A stretch of 64,000 nt of DNA, taken from Endozoicomonas sp965208385. GTDB taxonomy: Bacteria; Pseudomonadota; Gammaproteobacteria; Pseudomonadales; Endozoicomonadaceae. Both the position numbers and the translations under genes were made by a program. Positions 35,668 through 45,900 of this stretch are shown in pieces. Where the stretch lies: NCBI GenBank assembly GCA_965208385.1, contig CBDBOO010000081.1, forward strand, positions 1 through 64,000, written 5' to 3'. The notes beneath the pieces are model-generated. The model was not told the DNA's origin. It did no database searches and was given only the letters and a program-made list of their open reading frames with translations. Every line of letters starts with the position of its first letter. Positions within the stretch are counted from its first letter, which is position 1.

Positions 35668-36114
35668 TCAGTCAGGTGTGCTCTGACTATTTACATACTC
35701 CTTCAGTGTTTCAATGGTCGCACCTCCTGCACTACAAGCAAAGTAAGAGCGTGACCATAATCTACCTGATTTACTCTGTGTCATAAGGTGCGTATTTAAA
35801 ATCCTTAATCGTCTGGATGATGTGGATTTCAGATTATTAACCATAACGCTGATAGCCAGTTTTGGCGGGTAAGCGATGAGCAAGTGTACATGATCTTGTT
35901 CGCCATCCATTTCCAGTAAATCGCATTCAAGCTTTTCACAAGAGCTTTCAAAGGCTTCTTTTAATTGCAGGATCATATAGCCATCAAATAGCCTTTAGCC
36001 ATCAAATAGCCTTCGTCGGTACTTTGTGGTGAACACCAAATGAACCACTAGCTTTGTAACACTATGCCGTTTGCATAGATAATCATGCAGTAAATCTTTA
36101 TCACGCACACTCAC
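35668..36114 (-). pseudogene. tnpA: TnpA, Y1 HUH transposase with premature stop
   Basis: From the GTG at 36114: SVRDKDLLHDYLCKRHSVTK, then VVHLVFTTKYRRRLFDG, a TAA stop at codon 40 (35995-35997), then RLFDGYMILQLKEAF. The HUH motif is DHVHLLI and the tyrosine is in LKEYVNSQ. The stop results from an 18-bp tandem duplication (the RLFDGY codons occur twice, the first ending TAA instead of TAT). The rest of the domain is intact, so the damage is recent. Confidence 0.8.
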
Positions 36115-36182
36115 TTGAAACAACCTGAAATAAGTATATTATTGCAGGGATTATGGCAATGAGCACTCACTTGTAAATAGCC

Positions 36183-37608
36183 ATGTTAAAAGCCACCAGG
36201 ATACGTATATATCCAACACCAGAGCAGGCGGAGTTTTTAAACCGTCAGTTTGGTGCTGTGCGTATGGTCTGGAACAAAGCATTGGCCAGCAAGGCCCACT
36301 ACTACAAGGTTCGAAAGCAAAACCTTTCACCCAGAAAAGACCTGAAACCACTGCTGGCCACTGCTAAGAGAAGCCGCAAGTACTCGTGGCTGAAAGACTC
36401 TGATTCTATTGCCTTGCAGCAATCCGTCATTAATCTGGACAAGGCATTTCAGAATTTTTTCAATCCTAAGCTTGCGACTCACTTTCCTCGTTTCAAATCA
36501 AAACATGGCAAACAAAGCAGCTACCATTGCATGTCGGTGGCTGTAGGCGAAAACTGGATCAAGATTCCCAAGTGCAAGCCCATCCGGGCAAAGGTTCACA
36601 GAGAGATAACCGGAAAAATAAAGTCCATCACCCTAAGTCGAACGCCAACAGGTAAATGTTATGCGTCTGTTCTGGCTGAAGACGATATGCCTGAAGCAAA
36701 ACCAGTAGTAGACATTAAAGAAAGCGGCGTTATTGGTGTGGATGTTGGCTTGACTGACACTGCTATCACCAGTACCGGAGTTAAAACCGGCAACCCTCGA
36801 TTTATAAAAAATGCACAGCGCAATCTGAAGCGAAAGCAAAAGAAATTATCCCGATGTAGAAAAGGCTCGAAGGGCAGAGGCAAAGCCCGATTACTCGTAG
36901 CAAAGGCGCATGAGGGCTATGTTCCCGCCAATAGTTGTATTGCTTACTCCCTATGTTTACAGGGCTACAGACGTGCCTTATAAAGTAGAGATATGACTAA
37001 ATCTTGTATATTGCATTTGTTTATTGCCCAAAGAACAGCGATTTGTTCTGGGATACCTTCCTATCTCATGAATAGCCATATGTGGAGCAGGAAAATAAAG
37101 TTTTTATAGGACTTGAGTGCTCCCAGCTATTGACGGGAACATAGCCGCGCATGAGCGTGTAGCTTTTGCCCGTAATGACTTCCAGCACAAACTATCCAGG
37201 CAACTCGTTGACGAAACCCAAGCGGCAATTTGTGTGGAAACACTGAAGGTCAAAAACATGCTCAAGAATCATTGCCTTGCCCGATCTATTGCCGATGCTG
37301 GCTGGCATTCCCTCATAACCAAACTCGACTACAAAGCGAAGCAGGAAGGTAAGTATCTGGTGAAGATAGACCAGTGGTTTGCATCCTCTAAAACTTGCTC
37401 TTGTTGTGGTCATAAAGTGGATGAAATGCCATTGTCTGTTCGCAGCTGGGACTGCCCTAACTGCAGGATAATCGGTATTGATCGTGATGTGAATGCCGCC
37501 TGCAATATCAAGAAGCAAGGCATATTGAAGTTAAAAGCGGAAGGGCTGTCCGTTTCTGCCAGTCCGTTTCTGCCAATGGAGGCAAGCGTAAATCTAGCGC
37601 ACTGCTAG
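36183..37608 (+). pseudogene. tnpB: TnpB RNA-guided nuclease, interrupted by a MITE
   Basis: The two halves (36183-36914 and 37156-37608) join at AKAHE/RVAFARND after removal of the 232-bp insert plus one 9-bp target copy, giving 394 residues in frame. The RuvC residues are Asp187 in IGVDVGLTD, Glu in AICVETLKV and Asp in GIDRDVNAA. The zinc ribbon is CSCCG...CPNC. TnpB normally uses an RNA from the element's right end to cut the donor site after excision and so preserve the element. All catalytic residues survive, but the gene is split. Confidence 0.88.
36915..37146. mobile_element. MITE (232 bp) in tnpB, 9-bp target duplication
   Basis: Terminal inverted repeats GGCTATGTTCCCGCCAATAG (left) and the complement of GGCTATGTTCCCGTCAATAG (right) match at 19 of 20 positions. 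They are flanked by direct repeats GCGCATGAG at 36906-36914 and 37147-37155. No coding capacity. The parent transposon is not recognised in the window. Confidence 0.9.
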
Positions 37609-38256
37609 TTGCTGCCTGAGAAGTTGGAAGCCTCGCCCTTTAGGGCGGGGAGCAGTCACAGAGCGACTATCGTATCTCTGGACAGCATCACGAACATAAG
37701 TTCTAAAGGTTTCTCTAACATAACGAGTATACCAATCTTCACCACCAAATTTTTCAATTACTTCTTTAATTGTTCCCTGCTTAATTTCAATAACTGCATG
37801 AAAATTGAAGGTTATATTCAAATCATCGTTGGCAAGAATTTTAAAATTTTCAGTATATGTGTTTAGCCGCATGTCAATATTGATAATTTGGTTTCGCCAA
37901 AGTGAAACGCCATAATTACCCGGACCTGTTAAGGTTGCTCTGTACCCGCCGGAGCCAAATATTCTTGGTTTTTCGAATACATAACCCTCATGGCCGGCGG
38001 GTGTATTTGGGTTTGTACAGGCTGTTAATGACAGTACAGCAAAAACACAGACTATTAGAAATGCAGACAGACTGCCTAATATCGAAGATTTTTTATGAAT
38101 CATATATTTTTCCTTGAAATGTTTAAATGCTTTTTTTTGTTTGAATTAAAATTATAATATTTTTAATTGTTCTGGGTTCGTATGATAATCGTTGTGGTCA
38201 GTTGACAGCTAAGCATTTTTTATAAATCAATATGCAGAGGTATTTTTAACCTGGCG

Positions 38257-38739
38257 CTATGATTTGGAAATAGCCAGCCACATGATTGCCAGAACGGAAG
38301 TTGGGATAGTAAGTAATGCAATATTTGTAAACGTTGTGTGGTAGAACTTAATGTAAAATTGCTCCCTGCTTGTAAGTTTTAAATATAAGTTACGTTTGTT
38401 AATTATTTTTTGTATTTTCCAATTGCCAAGCCATACATCAATAACCTCCAGAGGTATTATGATCAGTATAACTATTGCAAGTTTATATTGTAGCCATTGA
38501 AGACCCAATAAATTATATGTGTGTGCAAGAAGAAAACCAAAAGATAGTAAAGAAACGAACGCTATGTGCTCTACAGTAATGGTGAAAAAGAAAACCTTGT
38601 AGATAAGTTTCGTTGTGTCTGAAAGTTCACCTGTTTTCTTTTGAGAGTATCGCAGCACTAGCCACGAACCCAGTGCTGGACCCAACCATAATATAATGGA
38701 ACCTAAATGTATCAGTTTTAACAGATTATATGTGATCAT
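38257..38739 (-). CDS. DUF2269-like integral membrane protein
   Basis: 160 residues with four membrane segments, beginning MITYNLLKLIHLGSIILWLGPALGSWLVLR; the His in the first helix and the Gly/Pro pattern are those of DUF2269 proteins. No function is known. It overlaps the upstream membrane-protein gene by 14 bases, so the two were an operon. Confidence 0.6.
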   Translation of the reverse strand: MITYNLLKLIHLGSIILWLGPALGSWLVLRYSQKKTGELSDTTKLIYKVFFFTITVEHIAFVSLLSFGFLLAHTYNLLGLQWLQYKLAIVILIIIPLEVIDVWLGNWKIQKIINKRNLYLKLTSREQFYIKFYHTTFTNIALLTIPTSVLAIMWLAISKS

Positions 38740-39334
38740 ATTTAAATAATGTATGAGCGATTAGAAGCATCCAGAATGTACTTAAGGACATGCTTAAGGC
38801 TGTCAGAATTTCTGACCAGGACATTGATTGAACCAGAATTGACACCGATAGCCCTATACCTAGACACCAGGCAACACCCCCAATCACGGCTACAGGCTTT
38901 GAAATTTGATTCTGTTGAATTAAAAGAACCGTTAATATCAAACCGCCCAGATTATACAATCCGTTACCAAGAAATCCAGTCAGATGGATAGCGGTCTGTT
39001 CAAATAAGATTAAAGTTTCTACTGTGAATGATGAGTTAAATCCAATTGGTAGTATAAATGCGTAGATTACTTCAGCAATAAGGTCTGGTGCAATTCCGAG
39101 TGCTATTAATCCAAGGCCAAATGTTCTGAAGGCGCTGTTTTCAATATATGTTGACATAAATGTGGCGAACATGAAAAGGCTTAACGCAGAAGTCATCCAT
39201 AAAAGCCAGCCAGTACGCCAGATAGTAATGTTTTCGTCTATGTAGGTAAGGCGCTCGATAATGGCCCCGCCAACAGGTAACCCATTTCTCATTGGTCCAA
39301 TCATTAAAAGACATGCAGTAAAAATAACCAGCAC
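38726..39334 (-). CDS. Integral membrane protein, 5' end displaced by ISL3
   Basis: 202 residues from a GTG at 39334, with about six membrane segments; the family is not recognised. The open frame continues upstream (KKYNSHFIFTHLIVLVIF) into the ISL3 target duplication. When the ISL3 element and one 8-bp duplicate are removed, the frame runs on to a GTG at 40891 (VNKKYNSHF). The original start therefore probably lies on the far side of the insertion and expression of this copy is doubtful. Confidence 0.6.
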   Translation of the reverse strand: MLVIFTACLLMIGPMRNGLPVGGAIIERLTYIDENITIWRTGWLLWMTSALSLFMFATFMSTYIENSAFRTFGLGLIALGIAPDLIAEVIYAFILPIGFNSSFTVETLILFEQTAIHLTGFLGNGLYNLGGLILTVLLIQQNQISKPVAVIGGVAWCLGIGLSVSILVQSMSWSEILTALSMSLSTFWMLLIAHTLFKYDHI

Positions 39335-39402
39335 GATTAAATGTGTAAAAATAAAGTGAGAGTTGTACTTTTTGGCTCTACCTCAGATTGTGTGGGTAAA
39401 TT

Positions 39403-40812
39403 TCAGCGATTCACCCCTCTTGGATAAAGATCAAGGCCACCACAATGAAAGTAAATTGCAGTTTTGAACCTTTCTCTGTTTCTGTAGCCGTAGGCTCGAC
39501 CCTTGAGTCGCTGTATCTTTCCATTCATGCCTTCTGCACGGCCATTGTCGGCTTTCAGAACTATTGCGTTAACAGGGCGATCTCATTTGGCACTAACTTT
39601 CTCTGTTTGGCTAATTATTCAGCACACAAAAGTACCAAAATAAGCCTAATTTCCTGTACTTCTCAAAAATTCAGTTTTTAAAGCTAGCTTTTTGAATATG
39701 CAACAGGATTGGTGTTTGTCAAATGAGATCGCCCTGATTGCGTTAATAATTCCCCACAGGTGTTCTTTGATCATCTTGGCCACTTTACGAACAGGTTCAA
39801 GCCGACACCTCAGTGCCCAGCTCAGCCACCGTTTCCATGCCTTGATAGCCCAAGCTCGTGATGTGTAATTCCACAGTGTCATCGCCATCTCTTTGATGGC
39901 CCAGGCTCGTGCTGTTTTCAGCTTTGAATCACGCAACGGCTCGAACGCTTCCCACTTTTCATCGCTCATATTTTCAGGATTTGTTAGCCAGTCAAACCGG
40001 GTACCTTTGAGTAAGTCTGACCCTGTAGACATAAGCGCTTTATGCTCTTCTATGCGAACTTTATTGACCGCATTGCCTAAGTACTGGGCAACATGGAACT
40101 TGTCAAATGCTATTCGCTCCCTGGCTTCTGGCACATGCAATGTGACTGCCTTGATAAAGGGCTTCCACATATCCATGGTAACGCATTCAATACCGGCTTT
40201 CTGGTCTGGCGTCAGGGTCTCAAAGTACTCATTGAGGCTGTCAGCTTTATGGTTGTCGGCCAAATGTAAAACAATGCCTTTTTCATGATCTGTAACCACA
40301 GTGACGTACTCACGCCTCTTCTGGAATGAGGTTTCGTCAACGGCTAACCGTTTGGGATTGTCGTGTACTCTGCGTGCCAGACCTCTCGCTACTGCACGCT
40401 GTTGGATACCGTCGATGGCATTCCAGCTAAGCTTCATTTGTTGGGCAACTGCACTGGTTGTTGCCTCTTTCAGCCAGTCAATAACAAGTGCTTCAAACAA
40501 GGCCGTAGAACCAGAGTTCGGTTCAGCCCATGGAACCTGTATTGTTTTTACACCGTGATCGGAACATTGTGTACGCGGAACATCAGCAATAAGGATGGTT
40601 TGAAACTGGCAGGTATCCAGATGCCGCCACTTCTTCTGACGTCGATCGTAACCCGGAGAGGGTTTATCACAAACACTGCATTTAGAGGGCTTTTTGCCAT
40701 CATGTTCGAGAAAGATTTCGACTTTTCCTTCAGTAATGGAGAGTTCCACGTGAGCGACATGCCACGGAGTTTCAACGCCAAGTATTTTAGAGTAGAGTTC
40801 TTTATCGCGCAT
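39403..40812 (-). pseudogene. ISL3-family transposase interrupted by a MITE
   Basis: The N-terminal part has the ISL3 zinc-binding region (CSVCDKPSPGYDRR, CQFQ) and DDE motifs (LAVDETSFQKRREYV, VTMDMWKPF, AFDKFHVAQY). It reads into the MITE after WGIINAI. Beyond the MITE the frame continues VLKADNGRAEGMNGKIQR, then AYGYRNRERFKTAIYFHCGG, the normal ISL3 end with its Glu. The insert plus one duplicate is 174 bp, so the frame is restored exactly. As it stands, the C-terminus with the catalytic Glu is lost. Confidence 0.9.
39573..39736. mobile_element. ISAs1-like MITE (164 bp) in the ISL3 transposase, 10-bp target duplication
   Basis: Terminal inverted repeats start CAGGGCGATCTCATTTGGCA at the left and end with its complement (one mismatch) at the right. 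Direct repeats ATTGCGTTAA flank it at 39563-39572 and 39737-39746. CAGGG ends and an 8-10-bp duplication suggest mobilisation by an ISAs1-family transposase, none of which is seen in the window. Confidence 0.88.
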
Positions 40813-41117
40813 GTCGGCATCCTTGCCTTGAAGTGTTCAATATAGATTAAATCACCCACTAAAATTAGGGAAGAGCCTACTTTTTATTCACGGCTGACTC
40901 TGAAAGATGATAGGTTAATTGATTCAAGAAAAGCCACAGTTAAACGCGTCCTTTCTTGCTCTATTTATAATCTGAATTAGATGAACTTCTATGCCTGTTT
41001 CAAGCAGGAATCAATGGCAGGAATCTGATCCAGGTTGTTCTGTATAAGTTAAATGGTATGTACTCAAAAACCGGTACATAAGGAAAAAACTCAGATTGTC
41101 GTCTAACCTTCAATGTC

Positions 41118-42881
41118 ATGATCACCCTTCCTGCCAACGACCTGTCACCAAGCCTGCTTGAGTTCATTACTCAACAACAGGAACTGATCGCCCGACAGCA
41201 GGAGCAGATTGCCCAGCAACAGGAGCAGATTGCCCAGCAACAGGAGCAGATTGTTCAGCTTCAGGAGCGGGAGGTTCAGCAACAGATTCGGATTGAGGCG
41301 TTGGAAGCCGAGATCACTCGACTGAAAAAGCTCAACCCAAAACCCAATATCAAACCCAACACCAACACCAAGCCTCCCGATGACGATGATCCAGGCAGAT
41401 TGCCACCTGATTCCGACCATAACGGCAAACCGGAAGCTTCTGAAGATGGCGATTCCCTCAGTCGCAAATCAGAGGTGGAAAAGCCTGATGAGACTACTCG
41501 CCGTCAACGATCAAAACCTCCCGACCCACCCGTCTCTGAAGAGCACAGTATTACACCTGAGGCGATTCCGGAAGGCTCGGTTCGCCATGGTCGGGAGTCG
41601 TTCACTGTCCAGGAACTGGAGGTTAAAGCCAAGACTGTCCGTTACTGGCTTGAGCAATGGTTGACGCCTGAAGGTAAAACCATCAGTGGCCGACCGCCGG
41701 ATAATCTGAACGGACACCACTTTGGTCCTCAGCTACAGGCTTTTGCTTTACTCCAGCATTACGGCTGCGCTGTCACCCAGCCTCAGTTACTGGAGCTGCT
41801 TTGGGATGCGGGTATCTCAATTTCATCTGGGCAACTCAGCAATCTGCTTACCAAGGGGCATGATGGGTTCCATGCAGAGAAAGATGAGTTACTGGCAACG
41901 GGCATACGCTGTTCACATTATCTCCAGACCGATGATACAGGAGCCCGGCATCAGGGACAGAATGGCTATTGCACAGTGATCGTTAATGACCTGTTTACCT
42001 GGTTTGGTACCACAGGCAGCAAGAGCCGGGAAAACTTCCTGACATTACTGCACCGTCCCTGGCACACCTACATTCTTAACAGTCATGCGCTGGATTACCT
42101 TCAGAGGCAAGACTTTACCAAGAAGTGGCAGCGAGTCCTTGAAAGCTACCCCGAAACTCACTTCCCAAACCGAAAGGCGTGGGAAGACTTTATGGACGAC
42201 ATTGGTCTTGAAGAACATCCCAAGCTTCGGCAGACAATCAGCGCAGCGATGCTATACAGCAGCCTGGTACATCATGGGTTTGACCGTCATATGGTTACCT
42301 TCAGTGATGGTGCCAGGCAGTTTGACGTGTTTGACCATGCTCAATGCTGGCTTCACGCAGAGAGACCACTGGATAAAGTCATTCCGGTGAATGAACATCA
42401 GGCCAATGCCCAATACTGGTGCCTGAACTGGTTCTGGGATATCTACCGTGACTTGAAGGCTTTCAAGGTGGCTCCCTCAGAGGAAATGGCCAACAAGATA
42501 CGACAGGGTTTCGACAGTCTGGTGCATACGCAAACGAATTGTTCAGAGCTGCAGGCGGCCCTGGGAGGCCTCGAAGTCGTCAAGGAAGAATTACTGCGGG
42601 TATTGGATGACCCGACATTGCCATTGCACAACAACCTCAGCGAGAGCCAGATCAGAGAGCATGTTAAACGGCGCAAGATCAGTGGCGGGACGCGCAGCGA
42701 AGCAGGACGGCAATGTCGCGACACCTTTGCCAGCCTGAAGAAAACGTGTCGCCAGCATGGTCTTTCATTTTGGGACTATCTGACAGACAGGATAAACGGC
42801 ACCGGTTCGTTTCCGAGACTGGCGGATGTCATTGAATACGTTTCATGCTGGCTGCCTTGTGGTCAATGTAGGGGTTTTTGA
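41118..42881 (+). CDS. IS66-family transposase, third copy (apparently intact)
   Basis: 587 residues. Gln-rich coiled coil at the N-terminus (QQEQIAQQQEQIAQQ, encoded by a 21-bp tandem repeat), a Pro/Asp-rich linker, then the IS66 catalytic region: LQTDDTGARHQG, SDGARQFDVFDHAQCWLH, and LPLHNNLSESQIREHVKRRK with the catalytic Glu, ending FWDYLTDRINGTGSFPRL. It is homologous to the broken copy at 47896-53101. No accessory IS66 genes accompany it, and terminal repeats were not found. An 18-bp motif after its stop (42902-42919) recurs next to the group II intron. Confidence 0.85.
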   Translation: MITLPANDLSPSLLEFITQQQELIARQQEQIAQQQEQIAQQQEQIVQLQEREVQQQIRIEALEAEITRLKKLNPKPNIKPNTNTKPPDDDDPGRLPPDSDHNGKPEASEDGDSLSRKSEVEKPDETTRRQRSKPPDPPVSEEHSITPEAIPEGSVRHGRESFTVQELEVKAKTVRYWLEQWLTPEGKTISGRPPDNLNGHHFGPQLQAFALLQHYGCAVTQPQLLELLWDAGISISSGQLSNLLTKGHDGFHAEKDELLATGIRCSHYLQTDDTGARHQGQNGYCTVIVNDLFTWFGTTGSKSRENFLTLLHRPWHTYILNSHALDYLQRQDFTKKWQRVLESYPETHFPNRKAWEDFMDDIGLEEHPKLRQTISAAMLYSSLVHHGFDRHMVTFSDGARQFDVFDHAQCWLHAERPLDKVIPVNEHQANAQYWCLNWFWDIYRDLKAFKVAPSEEMANKIRQGFDSLVHTQTNCSELQAALGGLEVVKEELLRVLDDPTLPLHNNLSESQIREHVKRRKISGGTRSEAGRQCRDTFASLKKTCRQHGLSFWDYLTDRINGTGSFPRLADVIEYVSCWLPCGQCRGF

Positions 42882-42929
42882 GGTCTTACGAATAATCGTA
42901 TGTTCTCAAAAAGTGCTGGATGTGAACGA

Positions 42930-45900
42930 TTAAATGTCAGCTTCTATCAAATATCTCACAACCTCATCAGGCAGGCCGAGAAGGAGCGGGTCTCGTTTCA
43001 AATACCCATCTCTTTTCTCACCCAGAAACAGCCTCAACTTATCGAGACTGTCGGTTTCCATACCAATATCAGCTCTCTCGAGAATACTAACGATCTGCTC
43101 CATAGTCATATGTTCCTTATAATCCGCCAGTAACTCCAAGTCCGCAACCACTAACAGTTCTTTGTGCGACAGGTCTTTCCACAGCCTCTGAAATTGTTCT
43201 TCCTCGCTCAGTGTTTCCCCAACCATAAAAGGTGGTGTGCTCGTCGGTGCTTCCATTTCATTTTGTGGCAATGTTTCTTCTGGCAGCCTTCTGGCCTCAA
43301 GATAGTCTTTTAACGATACCGGGATGTTTTCATGTGTCGATTTTTCAATTTCATTCAGTAGCCGGCTATAAGCCGCCCTGGGCAACCTGTCTTTGTGGTG
43401 ATCAAATGATTTCCATACAGTGGGTTTGATGGGAATATTGTGTTTTAACAATCCCATCAGCGCTGGTATTGAAATCGGCTGGAAAGCAATGGTTTCAGGC
43501 GCTGTTCTTTGCCTTTGATGGCAAGCTGCCATCCTGCGCTGGAAATAGCTGGGTACCTCAGAGCTGCAGTGCTGCTGCCAGGCGTCTTCCGACAAATAAT
43601 AGTGCTCCGGAAACTCCGTCACGTCTAAAAAATCCTTGAACACTTTATCTGACCAGTTACTGATTTCAATGCCGTCATCGCGTATTTCCAGTTCGGGTAT
43701 CGGGAAGGGGTACGTCTCTCCTCCGTATTGCTCAATCTTCAGCCTGTTCGCTCCATAATGATAAAACATGTCACTGAGCACTCCCATGACTGCGGCAACG
43801 AAATGCAGCGCAAGTGCCTCCGTTGTCTGGACCGGGGGGGAGACCGGGATAAGGATAGCGGAATCTCCAAGCGCCATGTATCCAGACAAAAAATAGTCAG
43901 GTATGTCGCCGTGATCGAACAGGGGGTGTTGCGTCTCAAGCAGTGCAGTAAAAAGCTGTTTAATGTTCTCTCTTGAAGGCGTTCCCTGCCCGTGCTGGAG
44001 GCAGGCTTCAAGTAGCTCTTTCAGCCATTGCCGCGAATGTCTGTTTGCCAGCTTTTTCAGGGCATTCAGGGAGGGAAATATCTTTGTGACAGAGGCTGCA
44101 CTGGTTTCATCCAGAAAAAAAGCCCGGTCAGATGGCGCGAGACTCCAGACCACCTCCAGATAGAGTCTTTGTGCATGTGGGGTTTTCAGCACGCTCGCCA
44201 GCCTGTCCAGTTGTAGACTGATGCCGTTCCATTGATCCTTGCTTGGGGGGGCTTTCAAGTTTCTGTTGAAAAAGAGATACTGCTTTCTCTCCTGTGGTGA
44301 AAAATCATTGATCGCTTTTATCGCCAGCGGCAAGGGTATATGTGATGTGCTGGTGCTTAGTAAAGCCTTTCTATCGCTAGCGTTCAGTGATAGGTAGCGG
44401 GTGACACCCCTTCCTCCATAGGATATTAATAGTTTTAATAATTTTTCCAGCTTACGACCCGCATCACCGGCCTCCTCCTGTTGATGAAAGCACCACACAT
44501 TCTCGAAGTTCACAACATACTGGGGCATTCTGGAGGACAAAAAGAGGGCTGTCTGTTTAATCAAGCAGGACTGTTCGTCTTCATCATCGCTGTCCAGATC
44601 GGTAACCGTATTGGCAAACAATAAAGTCAGCTTCTGCTCATAATGTATCAGCTGTTTGATATCAGGCATGCCTTTTGATGCATGAAGTCGGATCATAAGC
44701 TGAAAGTGTGAACCACTTTGTGTCTCCTCACATCTTAACCAGCCCAGCACCTTTTTCACCTCATCCTGTTTGGGCAAGCCTTTGCCATGATTCATGGACG
44801 AAAAGGCGCGGAACCGCTCCATACTGAACTGGCCATCCTCGTCTTTCCATTCCGGCCAGCCCAGCACCTTTTTCACCTCATCCTGTTTGGGCAAGCCTTT
44901 GCCATTATTCATGGACGAAAAGGCGCGGAACCGCTCCATACTGAACTGGCCATCCTCGTCTTTCCATTCCGGCCAGCCCAGCACCTTTTTCATCTCATCC
45001 TGTTTGGGCAAGCCTTTGCCATTATTCATGGACGAAAAGGCGCGGAACCGCTCCATACTGAACTGGCCATCCTCGTCTTTCCATTCCGGCCAGCCCAGCA
45101 CCTTTTTCACCTCATCCTGTTTGGGCAAGCCTTTGCCATTATTCATGGACGAAAAGGCGCGGAACCGCTCCATACTGAACTGGCCATCCTCGTCTTTCCA
45201 TTCCGGCCAGCCCAGCACCTTTTTCACCTCATCCTGTTTGGGCAAGCCTTTGCCATTATTCATGGACGAAAAGGCGCGGAACCGCTCCATACTGAACTGG
45301 CCATCCTCGTCTTTCCATTCCGGCCAGCCCAGCACCTTTTTCACCTCATCCTGTTTGGGCAAGCCTTTGCCATTATTCATGGACGAAAAGGCGCGGAACC
45401 GCTCCATACTGAACTGGCCATCCTCGTCTTTCCATTCCGGCCAGCCCAGCACCTTTTTCACCTCATCCTGTTTGGGCAAGCCTTTGCCATTATTCATGGA
45501 CGAAAAGGCGCGGAACCGCTTCATACTGAACTGGCCATCCTCGTCTTTCCATTCCGGCCAGCCCAGCACCTTTTTCACCTCATCCTGTTTGGGCAAGCCT
45601 TTGCCATTATTCATGGACGAAAAGGCGCGGAACCGCTCCATACTGAACTGGCCATCCTCGTCTTTCCATTCCGGCCAGCCCAGCACCTTTTTCACCTCAT
45701 CCTGTTTGGGCAAGCCTTTGCCATGATTCATGGACGAAAAGGCGCGGAACCGCTCCATACTGAACTGGCCATCCTCGTCTTTCCATTCCGGCCAGCCCAG
45801 CACCTTTTTCACCTCATCCTGTTTGGGCAAGCCTTTGCCATGATTCATGGACGAAAAGGCGCGGAACCGCTCCATACTGAACTGGCCATCCTCGTCTTTC

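Larger units (their letters stand above)
35589..37659. mobile_element. IS200/IS605-family element with divergent tnpA and tnpB
   Basis: Ends are placed where the SPFH reading is broken and where subterminal hairpins lie: CTCGCCCAATCGGGCGGGG at the left (35600-35618) and CCTCGCCCTTTAGGGCGGGG at the right (37631-37650), as in Y1-transposase elements. No target duplication is expected or seen. Boundaries are good to a few bases. Both tnpA and tnpB are broken, so this copy cannot move by itself. The right end after tnpB is where the guide (omega) RNA of TnpB would be encoded. Confidence 0.85.
35187..38103 (-). pseudogene. SPFH/prohibitin-domain lipoprotein split by an IS200/IS605 element
   Basis: The N-terminal part (38103 to about 37660) has a lipoprotein signal (VCVFAVLSLTACTNP), then YRATLTGPGNYGVSLWRNQI and VRETFRTYVRDAVQRYDSRS. 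The C-terminal part (about 35588 to 35187) starts ILLKTNRENIASEVTQKLQG and ends PVGTNGIPLIKGTK. Together they make one prohibitin-like protein of about 285 residues; the split falls after the YDSR motif. The inserted DNA is the transposon at 35589-37659. SPFH proteins form membrane-associated oligomers; this gene is no longer functional as one protein. Confidence 0.85.
39374..40877. mobile_element. ISL3-family insertion sequence, carrying a MITE
   Basis: Ends GGCTCTACCTCAG (left) and the complement of GGCTCTTCCCTAA (right). Flanked by 8-bp direct repeats TACTTTTT at 39366-39373 and 40878-40885, the size expected for ISL3. 1504 bp including a 164-bp MITE and its 10-bp duplicate, so the parent was about 1330 bp. 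Confidence 0.9.

Noticed and set aside
36183..37608. TnpB as a CRISPR-Cas12 effector
   Set aside because: Length (394 residues restored), neighbouring Y1 transposase and subterminal hairpins show a transposon-encoded TnpB; no repeats or adaptation genes are near.
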